Shown here: in pieces, positions 48,200 to 56,838 of the stretch
How the letters are laid out: each line of letters opens with the position of its first letter
How positions within the stretch are numbered: the first letter of the stretch is position 1
Assembly: GCA_902774275.1 (NCBI GenBank)
Contig: CACYHN010000002.1
Coordinates: forward strand, 21,195-85,194
Length of the DNA: 64,000 bases
Direction: 5' to 3'
Origin: an uncultured Bacteroidales bacterium
Lineage (GTDB): Bacteria; Bacteroidota; Bacteroidia; Bacteroidales; Bacteroidaceae
Program-made: the position numbers and the translations under genes
The notes under the pieces: model-generated
Told to the model about the DNA's origin: nothing
Seen by the model: the letters and a program-made list of their open reading frames with translations, nothing else
The model's database searches: none

Positions 48200-51100
48200 A
48201 TGAGTCTTTACGAAAGTTCGGTCAAACGACCCATATTTACGGCGCTCTGTTTTGTGGCTGTAGTGGTGTTCGGCTTGTTCTCATACTCCAAGCTGCCCAT
48301 TGACCAGTTACCTGACATTGAGTCAAACACCATCATGGTGTTTACGTACTACAACGGTGCCAACGCATCGGATATAGAGAATAACGTGACCCGTCCGCTT
48401 GAGAATACACTGAACAGTTGTACGCATATCAAGCATATTACGTCAAAATCATCAGAGAACGTATCTGTCATAACTCTTGAGTTTGAGTACGGACACTCTA
48501 TTGATGACCTTACCAATGACGTGCGTGATAAGTTGAGCATGATTACCAACTCCCTGCCCGACGGTGCGGGATCACCTATCATATTCAAGTTCGATACCAG
48601 TATGATGCCTATCATGCTGCTGTCAGTACAGGCTGGTGAGAGCCAGGCTGCCCTCTACAAGATACTGGATGAGAATGTAGTTAACCCGTTGGCACGTATC
48701 CCGGGCGTGGGTACGGTTTCTGTAACCGGTGCTCCGCAGCGTGAGATATACGTATACTGTGATCCTGCCAAGCTTGAGGCATATAACCTGACTATTGAGG
48801 CTATTGCTGCCATGATTGGTCAGGAGAACCGCAGTATTCCCGGCGGTAATCTGGATGTAGGTAATGAGACATACGCTCTGCGTGTGGACGGTGAGTTTAG
48901 GGATCCCCGTGACATGAGCAGTCTGGTGGTTGCATCAATAGGTGGCCGTAATGTATACCTGAGTGATGTGGCTGAAATTGCGGACCGTACTCAGGAACGT
49001 GCACAGGAGTCTTACAACAACGGCGTACAGGGTGCCATGATGGTTATCCAGAAGCAGACCGGCGCCAATACCGTTGAGATATGCCGCAAGGTGAACGAGG
49101 CGTTGCCGGCACTCCAGAAGAACCTGCCCAGCGATATCAAGATTGGAATGATCCATGACGGATCAGAAGATATCATCCAAACGGTAAACTCTCTTGCCGA
49201 GACAATTGCATACGCACTTCTGTTTGTGGTGCTTGTAGTTTACCTGTTCACAGGACGTTGGCGTGCCACAGTGGTTGTGGCCATTACAATTCCGCTTTCA
49301 CTGATAGCATCATTTATCTACCTGTTTGTGACCGATGGTTCACTGAACATCATCTCACTCAGTTCACTTACTATAGCCATCGGTATGGTGGTGGATGATA
49401 CCATTGTGGTACTTGAGAACATCACCACACATATTGAGCGCGGTGCTAACCCCAAACAGGCTGCAATACATGCTACAAATGAGGTGGCTGTATCGGTGAT
49501 GGCGTCAACAATGACGATTTTTGCTGTATTCTTCCCTCTCACCATGATGTCAGGTATGGCAGGCGTCATGTTCAAACAGTTGGGTTGGATGATGTGTATC
49601 ATCATAGCAATATCATTGATCGTGTCTCTCACCCTTACTCCTATGCTCTGCTCACGTATGCTTAAGCTGGAGAAAAAAGGAAGCCGCATACATACCATCA
49701 TTTACCGTCCTATACAGAAGGCGCTTGATGGCTTGGATCATGCCTATTCACGCCTCATCAACAAGGCTGTGCGTCACCGCAAAACCGTGGTTGCATTATG
49801 TCTGTTGCTGTTTGTGGCATCTCTGTTTAGCGCCAGTGACCTCAAGTCAGAGTTCTTCCCGTCCGATGAGCAGTCACGTATATCGGCAACCATCTACATG
49901 CCTATAAATACCAATACAGACCGTTCACGCGGTGTGGCTCAGGAGTTGTCTGACCTGTGGATGAAGCGTTACGCTGATGATATGGTTACCTGTAACTATC
50001 GTGTGGGTGCTGCCGATGAGAATAACACCTTTGCATCAATGCAGACTAACGGTACTCATGTGATATCATTCACCATATCCCTTAAGGAACTTGGTGAACG
50101 CAGCATCTCATCAGATGATGTGGTGGCTCAGATGCGTGCTGACCTGAATGCACGTCCTGAGATTGAGCGTTTCATGGTTGTGGCCGGTGGCGGTATGAGT
50201 ATGGGCAGTCAGTCTTCGGCAGGATTTGAGATTTACGGTTATGATTTCAATGAGACCGATGAGGTGGCTGCCACCCTGCTTGCCGCAATGAAGAATGTGG
50301 AGGGAGTAGGTGAGGCATATATAAGCCGTGACAACTATCAGCCTGAATATGAGGTGGTGTTTGACCGCGAAAAGCTGGCTCAGCATGGACTGAACCTCTC
50401 TACTGCAGCTACTTATTTGCGTAACCGTATTTATGGTGCAACCGCTTCTTACTTCCGTGAGGATGGTGAGGAGTATTACATCAAGGTGCGTTATGCTCCT
50501 GAATACCGTACCCAGCTGGAGGATATTGAGAATATCCTGCTGTACGGAAGCGGCACAAATGCAGTCCGCGTACGTGATGTAGGCCATCTGGAGGAGGTCT
50601 TTACTCCGCCTACAATCCAGCGTAAGGACCGTCAGCGTATCAATACCGTTACCTGTGTGATTGCCGGAGGTGCTGCTCTGAGTGATGTTGTAGAGGCCGG
50701 TCAGAAGATAATAGAAGGAATGGACCTGCCCGAGGGCGTAAACGTTCAGATATCGGGTGACTATGAGGACCAGCAGGAGTCATTCGCCGATATGGCTACA
50801 CTTGCCCTGCTTATCATAATGCTGGTATTCATTGTGATGGCTGCCCAGTTTGAGTCACTTTCCCTGCCGTTCATCATCATGTTCTCCATCCCGTTTGCCT
50901 TTAGCGGTGTTCTTATAGCCTTGTGGCTTACCGGAACTTCAATCAACCTGATGAGTGTTCTGGGTGGAATAATGCTGATAGGTATTGTGGTTAAGAACGG
51001 TATCGTGCTTATTGACTACACCGGTCTTTGCCGTGAGCGTGGTATGTCAGCTGTTACAGCTACCGTTACTGCTGCCCGCAGCCGTCTGCGTCCGGTACTC

Positions 51101-51373
51101 ATGACTACTTTGACCACTATTTTAGGTATGATTCCTATGGCTCTGAGCCAGGGACAGGGTTCTGCCATGTGGCGTCCGCTGGGTATATCGGTTATAGGCG
51201 GTCTCACCGTGTCAACCATACTTACATTGCTTCTTGTTCCTACGCTCTATTGCGTATTCCAGAGCACAGGTATAAAGAAGGCACGCCGCAAGCACCGCAA
51301 GCAGCTGGAACTGGCTAAGTTCTGGGCTGAGAACAAGGATCAGTTCATTCATGATAAAACTGCAAGGATATGA
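48200..51373 (+). CDS. RND multidrug efflux transporter, HAE1-like permease
   Basis: 1057 residues with 12 predicted membrane segments in two halves and two large periplasmic loops. The N-terminal MSLYESSVKRPIFTALCFVAVVVFG is typical. The proton-relay motif AIGMVVDDTIVVLENI is in TM4. The second half has the matching segment GGIMLIGIVVKNGIVLIDY. It exports hydrophobic or amphiphilic compounds using proton motive force. Its last four bases overlap the PII-like gene. Confidence 0.95.
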   Translation: MSLYESSVKRPIFTALCFVAVVVFGLFSYSKLPIDQLPDIESNTIMVFTYYNGANASDIENNVTRPLENTLNSCTHIKHITSKSSENVSVITLEFEYGHSIDDLTNDVRDKLSMITNSLPDGAGSPIIFKFDTSMMPIMLLSVQAGESQAALYKILDENVVNPLARIPGVGTVSVTGAPQREIYVYCDPAKLEAYNLTIEAIAAMIGQENRSIPGGNLDVGNETYALRVDGEFRDPRDMSSLVVASIGGRNVYLSDVAEIADRTQERAQESYNNGVQGAMMVIQKQTGANTVEICRKVNEALPALQKNLPSDIKIGMIHDGSEDIIQTVNSLAETIAYALLFVVLVVYLFTGRWRATVVVAITIPLSLIASFIYLFVTDGSLNIISLSSLTIAIGMVVDDTIVVLENITTHIERGANPKQAAIHATNEVAVSVMASTMTIFAVFFPLTMMSGMAGVMFKQLGWMMCIIIAISLIVSLTLTPMLCSRMLKLEKKGSRIHTIIYRPIQKALDGLDHAYSRLINKAVRHRKTVVALCLLLFVASLFSASDLKSEFFPSDEQSRISATIYMPINTNTDRSRGVAQELSDLWMKRYADDMVTCNYRVGAADENNTFASMQTNGTHVISFTISLKELGERSISSDDVVAQMRADLNARPEIERFMVVAGGGMSMGSQSSAGFEIYGYDFNETDEVAATLLAAMKNVEGVGEAYISRDNYQPEYEVVFDREKLAQHGLNLSTAATYLRNRIYGATASYFREDGEEYYIKVRYAPEYRTQLEDIENILLYGSGTNAVRVRDVGHLEEVFTPPTIQRKDRQRINTVTCVIAGGAALSDVVEAGQKIIEGMDLPEGVNVQISGDYEDQQESFADMATLALLIIMLVFIVMAAQFESLSLPFIIMFSIPFAFSGVLIALWLTGTSINLMSVLGGIMLIGIVVKNGIVLIDYTGLCRERGMSAVTATVTAARSRLRPVLMTTLTTILGMIPMALSQGQGSAMWRPLGISVIGGLTVSTILTLLLVPTLYCVFQSTGIKKARRKHRKQLELAKFWAENKDQFIHDKTARI

Positions 51374-51663
51374 AAGCAATACTTATAACATTTGACCAGT
51401 CATATACTGAGCGTATCATAGATATGCTTACCACAAACAACTGTCGCGGCTTCTCCATGGTGGAGCAGCTGCAGGGCAGGGGTTCCAAGACGGGACAGCC
51501 TCACTATGGCAACCATGCCTGGCCTTCCATGTGCTCTGGCATCATCACTATGGTTGATGATGACAAGGTGGATATCGTGCTTGAGAAGCTGCACGCTATG
51601 GACATCGCCACGGAAAAGCTAGGCCTCCGTGCCTTTACTTGGAACGTGGAAAAATCCATCTAA
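51370..51663 (+). CDS. PII-like transporter-associated protein, PG0541 type
   Basis: 97 residues. The start KAILITFDQSYTERIIDMLTTNNCRGF and the body GRGSKTGQPHYGNHAWPSMCSGIITMVDDDKV match what I know as the PG0541 family, small PII-like proteins encoded after RND pumps in Bacteroidota. It overlaps the pump gene by four bases (ATGA). A ferredoxin-like trimer sensing a small ligand or modulating the pump is a reasonable inference; no nucleotide-binding motif of classical PII is visible. Confidence 0.85.
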   Translation: MKAILITFDQSYTERIIDMLTTNNCRGFSMVEQLQGRGSKTGQPHYGNHAWPSMCSGIITMVDDDKVDIVLEKLHAMDIATEKLGLRAFTWNVEKSI

Positions 51664-51943
51664 GGTTTCCATTTGCACACACCAGCAAGGTTTCCAGTTG
51701 CACCCAGTAAAACAATACCCTGACAGCGAAGCCCGTCAGGGTATTGTTTTACCCGGCCGTAGGCCGGCAGAGTGGAATGGAACGAAGTGTAATGAAACGG
51801 GTTTGGGGCGTCGCCGCCCCAAACTAAAAAAAGGTTGTTTCTAATACGCAGATAAGTTTCCAGTTAGCGACTTTTTAGGCCCTGTAAGGGCCATAAAAGT
51901 CAAAAACGACCGAGTCGCGAAGCGGCGAGAGCCCGTTGTGTAA
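51664..51943. repeat. Hairpin array with TAAAAAAAGGTT tail, copy 2
   Basis: Between convergent stops. An 18-bp perfect hairpin (51707-51724/51735-51752), CCGGCC-GTA-GGCCGG (51753-51767), GTTTGGGGCG-TCGC-CGCCCCAAAC (51801-51824) followed by TAAAAAAAGGTT, and a nested hairpin 51869-51901 (GACTTTT...AAAGTC around GGCCC/GGGCC). Three copies of (GGTTTCCAkTTGCAC)-like sequence occur (51663, 51688, 51854). No coding sequence. The 18-bp hairpin may terminate the pump operon. Confidence 0.65.
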
Positions 51944-52999
51944 CTACAGATTACTAGTCCATCCCTGAGCCTTAAGTTCCACCTCCTGTCCCGATTTAGT
52001 AACCAGGTGGCGGCCCAGTTCCGGGCGTGTCATGTGGCCGATGAGCTTGACGTCCTTGAGCTGGATGACCTTGTCGTGGTCGGTGAGGGGTACGGTGAAG
52101 AGGAGCTCGTAGTCCTCACCTCCGTTGAGGGCACAGGTATAGACATCCATGTTGAGTTCCTCTGCCATGACGGCGGTCTGGTAGTCTATGGGGATGCGCT
52201 CCTGATATACGCTGCAGCCGGTATTGCTCTGCTTGCAGATATGTATGAGTTCTGATGACAGGCCATCGGATATATCCATCATGGCTGTGGGCTGGATTCC
52301 TGCATCACGGAGTTCCTTGATGATGTCACCGCGGGCTTCTGGTTTGAGCTGGCGTTCCAGCAGATATTCCTTACCTGCAAAATCGGGGTTGAAAGGCTCG
52401 TTTGCATTGTGCGGGGTGCTGTTGAATACGGCTTTCTCACGCTCCAGGAGCTGCAGGCCCATGTAGGCGGCTCCAAGGTTGCCCGATACGCATATCAGGT
52501 CATTCTGTCCGGCTCCGTTACGGTAAACAGCCTTTCCTTTCTCTGCTTCACCTATACAGGTAATGCTGATGGCCAGGCCTGTAAGTGATGATGTGGTATC
52601 ACCGCCCACAAGATCTACGCCGTGACGCTGGCAGGCCAGCAGGATTCCGGCATAGAAATCCTCCATATCCTCTACGGAGAACCTCTTGCTCAGTGCAACG
52701 GATACTGTCATCTGGCGTGGAGTGCCGTTCATGGCATATATATCTGAAATGTTTACCATTGCACTCTTGTAGCCCAGATGCTTGAGCGGAACGTATGTCA
52801 GGTCAAAATGTACACCTTCCATAAGCATATCGGTGGTTACGAGTACCTCCTTGTCCTTGCCGGAGTAATCAAGCACCGCGCAATCATCGCCTACACTATA
52901 TAATGTGGAGCTGTTCTGGGGCTTTAGGTCTTTTGTTAGGTGGTCTATCAGTCCGAACTCTCCTAATTCTGAAATCTCGGTACGTTTTGCCTGTGACAT
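51944..52999 (-). CDS. thiL: Thiamine-monophosphate kinase
   Basis: 351 residues. It phosphorylates thiamine monophosphate to the diphosphate cofactor. Family motifs: VGDDCAVLDYSGKD near residue 37, DMLMEGVHFDLTYVPLKHLGYKSA, NISDIYAMNGTP, DLVGGDTTSS, DISDGLSSELIHI and GGEDYELLFTVP. The acidic residues of these motifs bind magnesium and ATP. It is cytoplasmic. It lies 5 bases downstream of lpxK, so the two are co-transcribed. Confidence 0.96.
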   Translation of the reverse strand: MSQAKRTEISELGEFGLIDHLTKDLKPQNSSTLYSVGDDCAVLDYSGKDKEVLVTTDMLMEGVHFDLTYVPLKHLGYKSAMVNISDIYAMNGTPRQMTVSVALSKRFSVEDMEDFYAGILLACQRHGVDLVGGDTTSSLTGLAISITCIGEAEKGKAVYRNGAGQNDLICVSGNLGAAYMGLQLLEREKAVFNSTPHNANEPFNPDFAGKEYLLERQLKPEARGDIIKELRDAGIQPTAMMDISDGLSSELIHICKQSNTGCSVYQERIPIDYQTAVMAEELNMDVYTCALNGGEDYELLFTVPLTDHDKVIQLKDVKLIGHMTRPELGRHLVTKSGQEVELKAQGWTSNL

Positions 53000-53004
53000 A
53001 TTTA

Positions 53005-54057
53005 TTATGACTGTTTAAATGTTTCTATATGATTAAGGATTGTATCATCAAATCCTTTTGCGTCGCGTAGGAATGCGGGTCTTACCGGCAGAATGAAAAT
53101 TCTGGATTTAAGGTCTTCATTAAGGTCCATACCTGATAACCGGGCTGCATCCTTGGCGGTGGTTACTATTATGGAACCTTGCGGCATTTTTTGAAGGCTG
53201 TGTTCTATCTCTATGATATCGTTCCTGCTGAAGTCGTGATGATCAGGGTAGGATAGCATGCCCACCTCCTTGTGGCTCTTGCGGAGTTGCGCTTCCATTG
53301 GGGCTGGGTCTGCTATTCCGGTGAGGGCAAGCACCGGGCAGTCTTGTGAAGGTACGGCCGATTTGCCGTCAAGCGGATAGAGACTGCCGTAGTCAAGTGT
53401 CGTGAAAAACACTTTCTGCTCAGGGCTTACAGCCAGCGTGGATGCAAGGTCATCCATTTCATGTGAACTAAGATCCTTGGGGCACTTGGTTACAACTATC
53501 ATTTGTGCCCGGCGGCGGCAATTGGCGCTTTCACGCAGACGGCCTGCCGGGAGCATGGCATCTTGAAGTATGTTGCGGCTGTAGTTTACCAACAGAATAT
53601 TCAATGAAGGAGTTACCTTGCGGTGCTGATAGGCATCATCAAGGATGATAACCTGTGGTGCACAAAGTTCTGTAAGACGTTTTATTCCTGTTACCCTGTC
53701 CTCACATACTGCTACCGCAACATCCGGGAAACGACGTTTGACCTGTAGGGGTTCATCGCCTATCAGACTGCTGTCTGATTGGGCATCAGACAGGATAAAT
53801 CCTTTTGTATGGCGTCCGTATCCGCGGCTCAGTATGGCTATGCGCATCCTGTCCTTAAGCAAGGTGGCAATGTATTCCGTGTGCGGAGTCTTGCCTGTAC
53901 CACCTACTGTGATGTTTCCTATGCAGATGACAGGTATGGGAAACGACACGCTTTTGAGCATTCCATGGTCATACATACGGTTCCGTAGGCTTGTGATAAG
54001 ACCGTAAAGCCATCCCGCCGGGCGCAAAACGTTGTAAATCCGGAATGCGGTTTTCAT
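53005..54057 (-). CDS. lpxK: Tetraacyldisaccharide 4'-kinase
   Basis: 350 residues. It phosphorylates the 4' position of the lipid A disaccharide precursor at the inner membrane. The P-loop is GNITVGGTGKTPHTEYIA (about residues 48-65), preceded by a short N-terminal amphipathic/membrane helix. The family motif IILDDAYQHRKV stands for DDGFQHR. It gives, with LptC and LptD elsewhere in the window, a partial LPS pathway. It is transcribed away from the tRNA-Ser/exb operon. Confidence 0.95.
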   Translation of the reverse strand: MKTAFRIYNVLRPAGWLYGLITSLRNRMYDHGMLKSVSFPIPVICIGNITVGGTGKTPHTEYIATLLKDRMRIAILSRGYGRHTKGFILSDAQSDSSLIGDEPLQVKRRFPDVAVAVCEDRVTGIKRLTELCAPQVIILDDAYQHRKVTPSLNILLVNYSRNILQDAMLPAGRLRESANCRRRAQMIVVTKCPKDLSSHEMDDLASTLAVSPEQKVFFTTLDYGSLYPLDGKSAVPSQDCPVLALTGIADPAPMEAQLRKSHKEVGMLSYPDHHDFSRNDIIEIEHSLQKMPQGSIIVTTAKDAARLSGMDLNEDLKSRIFILPVRPAFLRDAKGFDDTILNHIETFKQS

Positions 54058-54100
54058 TATATAGGGATATTTATGTATCTTTGATACCTGTTAATTGATA

Positions 54101-54108
54101 CAAAAGTA
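54101..54108 (-). promoter_or_regulatory. -7 box TACTTTTG of lpxK-thiL
   Basis: Minus strand, 43 bases before the start at 54057. No clear -33 element. Confidence 0.4.
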
Positions 54109-54201
54109 CACAAAATAAAGGAAATCAGGTGCATTTGAGGCAACAGGCTTTGGCGGAACAGTGAAGATGACCCCATTTTTACATGTTTTAATAACCTTTG
54201 A

Positions 54202-54233
54202 TTGTTATATTCGCTAAAAAAGTTGTAATTTGC
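54202..54233 (+). promoter_or_regulatory. Promoter-like TTG-N21-TAATTTGC before tRNA-Ser/exbB
   Basis: TTG at 54202-54204 and TAATTTGC at 54226-54233, one base shorter than the TAnnTTTGC consensus. It is the only candidate promoter for both tRNA-Ser and the exb operon. Confidence 0.4.
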
Positions 54234-54270
54234 GCCCGTTTTAGACGCTATGGGTAAATAGTGCCTGAAG

Positions 54271-54358
54271 GGAAAGATGCTCGAGTGGTTGAAGAGGCAC
54301 GCCTGGAAAGCGTGTATACGCCAAAAGCGTATCCGGGGTTCGAATCCCCGTCTTTTTG
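54271..54358 (+). tRNA. tRNA-Ser (anticodon GGA), joined to exbB
   Basis: 88 nt. Anticodon arm CACGC-CTGGAAA-GCGTG with anticodon GGA; long variable arm TATACGC/GCGTATC; T-arm CGGGG-TTCGAAT-CCCCG. The acceptor is GGAAAGA against TCTTTTT, so pairs 1-72 and 2-71 are both G-U where G-C would be expected, and the discriminator is G. CCA is not encoded. The exbB start codon follows after only two bases. Confidence 0.88.
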
Positions 54359-54360
54359 CA

Positions 54361-55176
54361 ATGATGGGACTCCTTACTTTCGGAGTAAACCAGACAATCA
54401 ATGCTCAAGAGACAGCAGCACCTGCCGCAGAGGAGGTTGCTGAGGACAATTCAGAAGCAGTAGATTCAATTGCCGCAGCTGAACCCGCAGAAGAGGAGGT
54501 TGCTGACGTTGAAGAAGAGAAGTCATCAGAAGGTGAGGGCCTTCACAAGATCATCAAGACTAAGTTCATTGAGGGTAGCGCAGGCTTCATGTCACTCGTT
54601 GCTATCGCTATGATTTTCGGTCTTGCCCTTTGCATTGAGCGTATCATTTTCCTGAGCCTTTCAGAGATCAACAGCAAGAAGCTCCTTGAGGATATTCAGG
54701 CTGCTCTTGAGAACGGTGATGTTGAAGGTGCCAAGTCAATCTGCCGCGATACCCGTGGTCCTGTAGCTTCAATCTGCTATCAGGGTATGATGAGAATTGA
54801 TGAGGGTCTTGACGTTGTTGAGCGTTCAGTTATCTCTTACGGTAGCGTTCAGGCTTCAAACCTTGAGAAGAACCTTTCATGGATCACCCTGTTCATCGCA
54901 ATGTCTCCTTCACTCGGATTCTTGGGAACTGTGATCGGTATGGTACAGGCATTTGATGATATCCAGAAGGCTGGTGATATTTCACCTAACGTTGTTGCAG
55001 GTGGTATGAAGGTGGCTCTTATCACAACTATCTTCGGTATTATCGTTGCTCTTATACTCCAGGTATTCTATAACTACATTCTGAGTAAGGTCGAGGCTCT
55101 TAACACAGACATGGAGGACTCTTCAGTCACTCTGCTCGACATTATCATGAAGTACAACCTGAAGTTCAAAAAGTAA
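54361..55176 (+). CDS. exbB: ExbB/TolQ-type proton-channel protein with truncated signal peptide
   Basis: 271 residues from ATG 54361. The N-terminus MMGLLTFGVNQTINAQ looks like the hydrophobic end of a signal peptide without its positively charged start. An acidic linker (to about residue 60) precedes the ExbB domain with three membrane helices (SLVAIAMIFGLALCIERIIFL; ITLFIAMSPSLGFLGTVIGMV; ALITTIFGIIVALILQVFY). ExbB with ExbD energises TonB at the inner membrane. The frame stays open back through the tRNA-Ser gene, where CTTTTTGCA would encode LFA just before MMG. This suggests the original start was lost when tRNA and gene were joined. Confidence 0.85.
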   Translation: MMGLLTFGVNQTINAQETAAPAAEEVAEDNSEAVDSIAAAEPAEEEVADVEEEKSSEGEGLHKIIKTKFIEGSAGFMSLVAIAMIFGLALCIERIIFLSLSEINSKKLLEDIQAALENGDVEGAKSICRDTRGPVASICYQGMMRIDEGLDVVERSVISYGSVQASNLEKNLSWITLFIAMSPSLGFLGTVIGMVQAFDDIQKAGDISPNVVAGGMKVALITTIFGIIVALILQVFYNYILSKVEALNTDMEDSSVTLLDIIMKYNLKFKK

Positions 55177-55188
55177 TAAACCCCGATT

Positions 55189-55686
55189 ATGGAAAACGAG
55201 AATAAACAAATAAAGGCTTCCAAGTGGGCTCTGGGTATTCTCTTCGTACTTTCAGCTGTAGTTCTTGTAATGTTCTTCGGCGTAGGTTACGGGAATAAGA
55301 CCTATCTCAATGGAAAGAACCAGATAGATCCCCAATATACCGGACTGCTGATCATATGGCTGTACGCTCTTGTAGGTCTGTGCATCCTGTCAGTACTCGG
55401 TTTCGGATTAGTGGCCGCTTTCAGGAATCTGAAGACCAAGACTAAGAGTCAAAAGAGAACCGGATTTGCCGGATGGGTATTCCTGTTCACTTTTATCATC
55501 ATAGCTGCTTCATATTTCCTGTCCAGCACAGATCCCGTATTGTTGGGTGACGGAAAGACATGGGAAACAGACGTAACTAACCTTACACTGTCAGATGTCT
55601 GCCTTTACTCAATATACGCTCTGTTCTTAGGTGCTGTTCTGAGTGCTCTGCTCTCAATGTGCAACATATTCAAGGCAAGAAAGTAA
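55189..55686 (+). CDS. Small membrane protein of the exb operon, unknown function
   Basis: 165 residues with four hydrophobic segments (ALGILFVLSAVVLVMFFGVGY; LLIIWLYALVGLCILSVLGFGL; WVFLFTFIIIAASYFL; SIYALFLGAVLSALLSMC). It lies between exbB (12 bases before) and the first exbD (23 bases after), a position I regard as common in Bacteroidales. No characterised family is recognised. It may be an accessory subunit of the ExbBD complex (inference). Confidence 0.8.
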   Translation: MENENKQIKASKWALGILFVLSAVVLVMFFGVGYGNKTYLNGKNQIDPQYTGLLIIWLYALVGLCILSVLGFGLVAAFRNLKTKTKSQKRTGFAGWVFLFTFIIIAASYFLSSTDPVLLGDGKTWETDVTNLTLSDVCLYSIYALFLGAVLSALLSMCNIFKARK

Positions 55687-55709
55687 TCTGATAAACTAAG
55701 AAAAGAGTT

Positions 55710-56309
55710 ATGGGAAAAGGTAAAAGAAAAGTTCCCGGACTTAACCAGTCTTCGACAGCGGATATCTCATTCATTCTGCTTATCTTCTTCCTGGTGACCA
55801 CATCTATGGATACTGATACGGGTCTTCCCCGTCGTCTTCCGGAGTGGGATCCTAATGTTGAGGAGCAGGAGCTGACCATCAAGGAGCGTAACGTCATGAC
55901 GGTCAAGGTAAATAAGAATAATGAGATTCTTGTCAAGAATGGAAAAATAAATAGACCAATTGATGTTTCGGAACTAAAGGATCTCGCTATGGAGTTTATT
56001 GCAAATCCTAATGATGATCCTAATCTTCCTATCATTGAGCCGTATGACATAGAGGGTTATGGTACTGTCAATACCACTATCAAGCATGTCATTGCTCTTG
56101 AAACGGACCGAACTGCCAATTATGAGATTTATTTCAAAGTCCAGCATGAACTGTCAAAAGCTTATACTGAGTTGAGAGATGCTTGGGCAAGAAGGAATTT
56201 TGGTAAGCCACTTTCCGAGTGTGATCCTAAGACAGAGGAGCCTATTGCCAGAGCAGTGTATGCTTCCAAGATTTCGGAAACTAACCCTAAAGAATACGGT
56301 ACGGAGTAA
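55710..56309 (+). CDS. exbD: ExbD/TolR biopolymer transport protein 1
   Basis: 199 residues. A single N-terminal membrane helix DISFILLIFFLVTTSMDTD carries the Asp (STADISF) needed for proton passage. A periplasmic domain follows, longer than in E. coli ExbD (141). It works with ExbB and TonB to power outer-membrane uptake. Its stop overlaps the start of the second exbD by one base. Confidence 0.92.
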   Translation: MGKGKRKVPGLNQSSTADISFILLIFFLVTTSMDTDTGLPRRLPEWDPNVEEQELTIKERNVMTVKVNKNNEILVKNGKINRPIDVSELKDLAMEFIANPNDDPNLPIIEPYDIEGYGTVNTTIKHVIALETDRTANYEIYFKVQHELSKAYTELRDAWARRNFGKPLSECDPKTEEPIARAVYASKISETNPKEYGTE

Positions 56310-56785
56310 TGAGTAAGTTTAGAAGTAATGGAAAGAGAGAAATGCCGGAGTTGAATACTTCGTCACTTCCAGACCTTATATTTACTGTCCTGTTCTTCTT
56401 CATGATGGTAACGTCCATGCGTGATGTAACGCCATTGGTGGATGTTAAGACTCCGACAGGCGGATCTGAGATTGAGAAACTTGAGAGAAAATCTTTGGTT
56501 TCACATATTTACATTGGTCCTCCCGCCAGACAGTTCCGCGCCACTTTGGGTTCTGCTGAGCGTATTCAGCTGAATGAGAGTTTTGCCGAGGTCGCTGCAA
56601 TACGTGAATTCGTAATTGCAGAGCGTGAGAGTATGTTTGAGAAGGATAAACCTCTCATGAAGATGTCTCTTAAAGTAGATAAAGGCTCTAAGATGGGTAT
56701 AATACAGGATGTAAAGCAGGAACTTAGAAAGGCTAAGGCCTTGAATATAGTCTATTCTGCTTCACAGGAAAAGCCCAAGAATTAA
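56309..56785 (+). CDS. exbD: ExbD/TolR biopolymer transport protein 2
   Basis: 158 residues. The membrane helix has the conserved Asp in SSLPDLIFTVLFFFMMVTS, followed by a periplasmic alpha/beta domain. Two unlike ExbD proteins next to each other are usual in Bacteroidales and may form a heteromeric pair. It is the last gene of the operon and ends before a terminator at 56804. Confidence 0.92.
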   Translation: MSKFRSNGKREMPELNTSSLPDLIFTVLFFFMMVTSMRDVTPLVDVKTPTGGSEIEKLERKSLVSHIYIGPPARQFRATLGSAERIQLNESFAEVAAIREFVIAERESMFEKDKPLMKMSLKVDKGSKMGIIQDVKQELRKAKALNIVYSASQEKPKN

Positions 56786-56803
56786 CGTTAATCGTTCTAG
56801 ATA

Positions 56804-56838
56804 AAGAAAGGCTCCCTTATAAGGAGCCTTTCTTGTTT
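56804..56838. terminator. Bidirectional terminator between exbD and folA
   Basis: A 12-bp perfect stem AAGAAAGGCTCC (56804-56815) / GGAGCCTTTCTT (56823-56834), followed by GTTTT on the plus strand. Confidence 0.85.

Noticed and set aside
54277-54360. Open frame of exbB continuing upstream through tRNA-Ser
   Set aside because: The only ATG there is inside the tRNA gene. The frame matters only as evidence for the junction, not as coding sequence.
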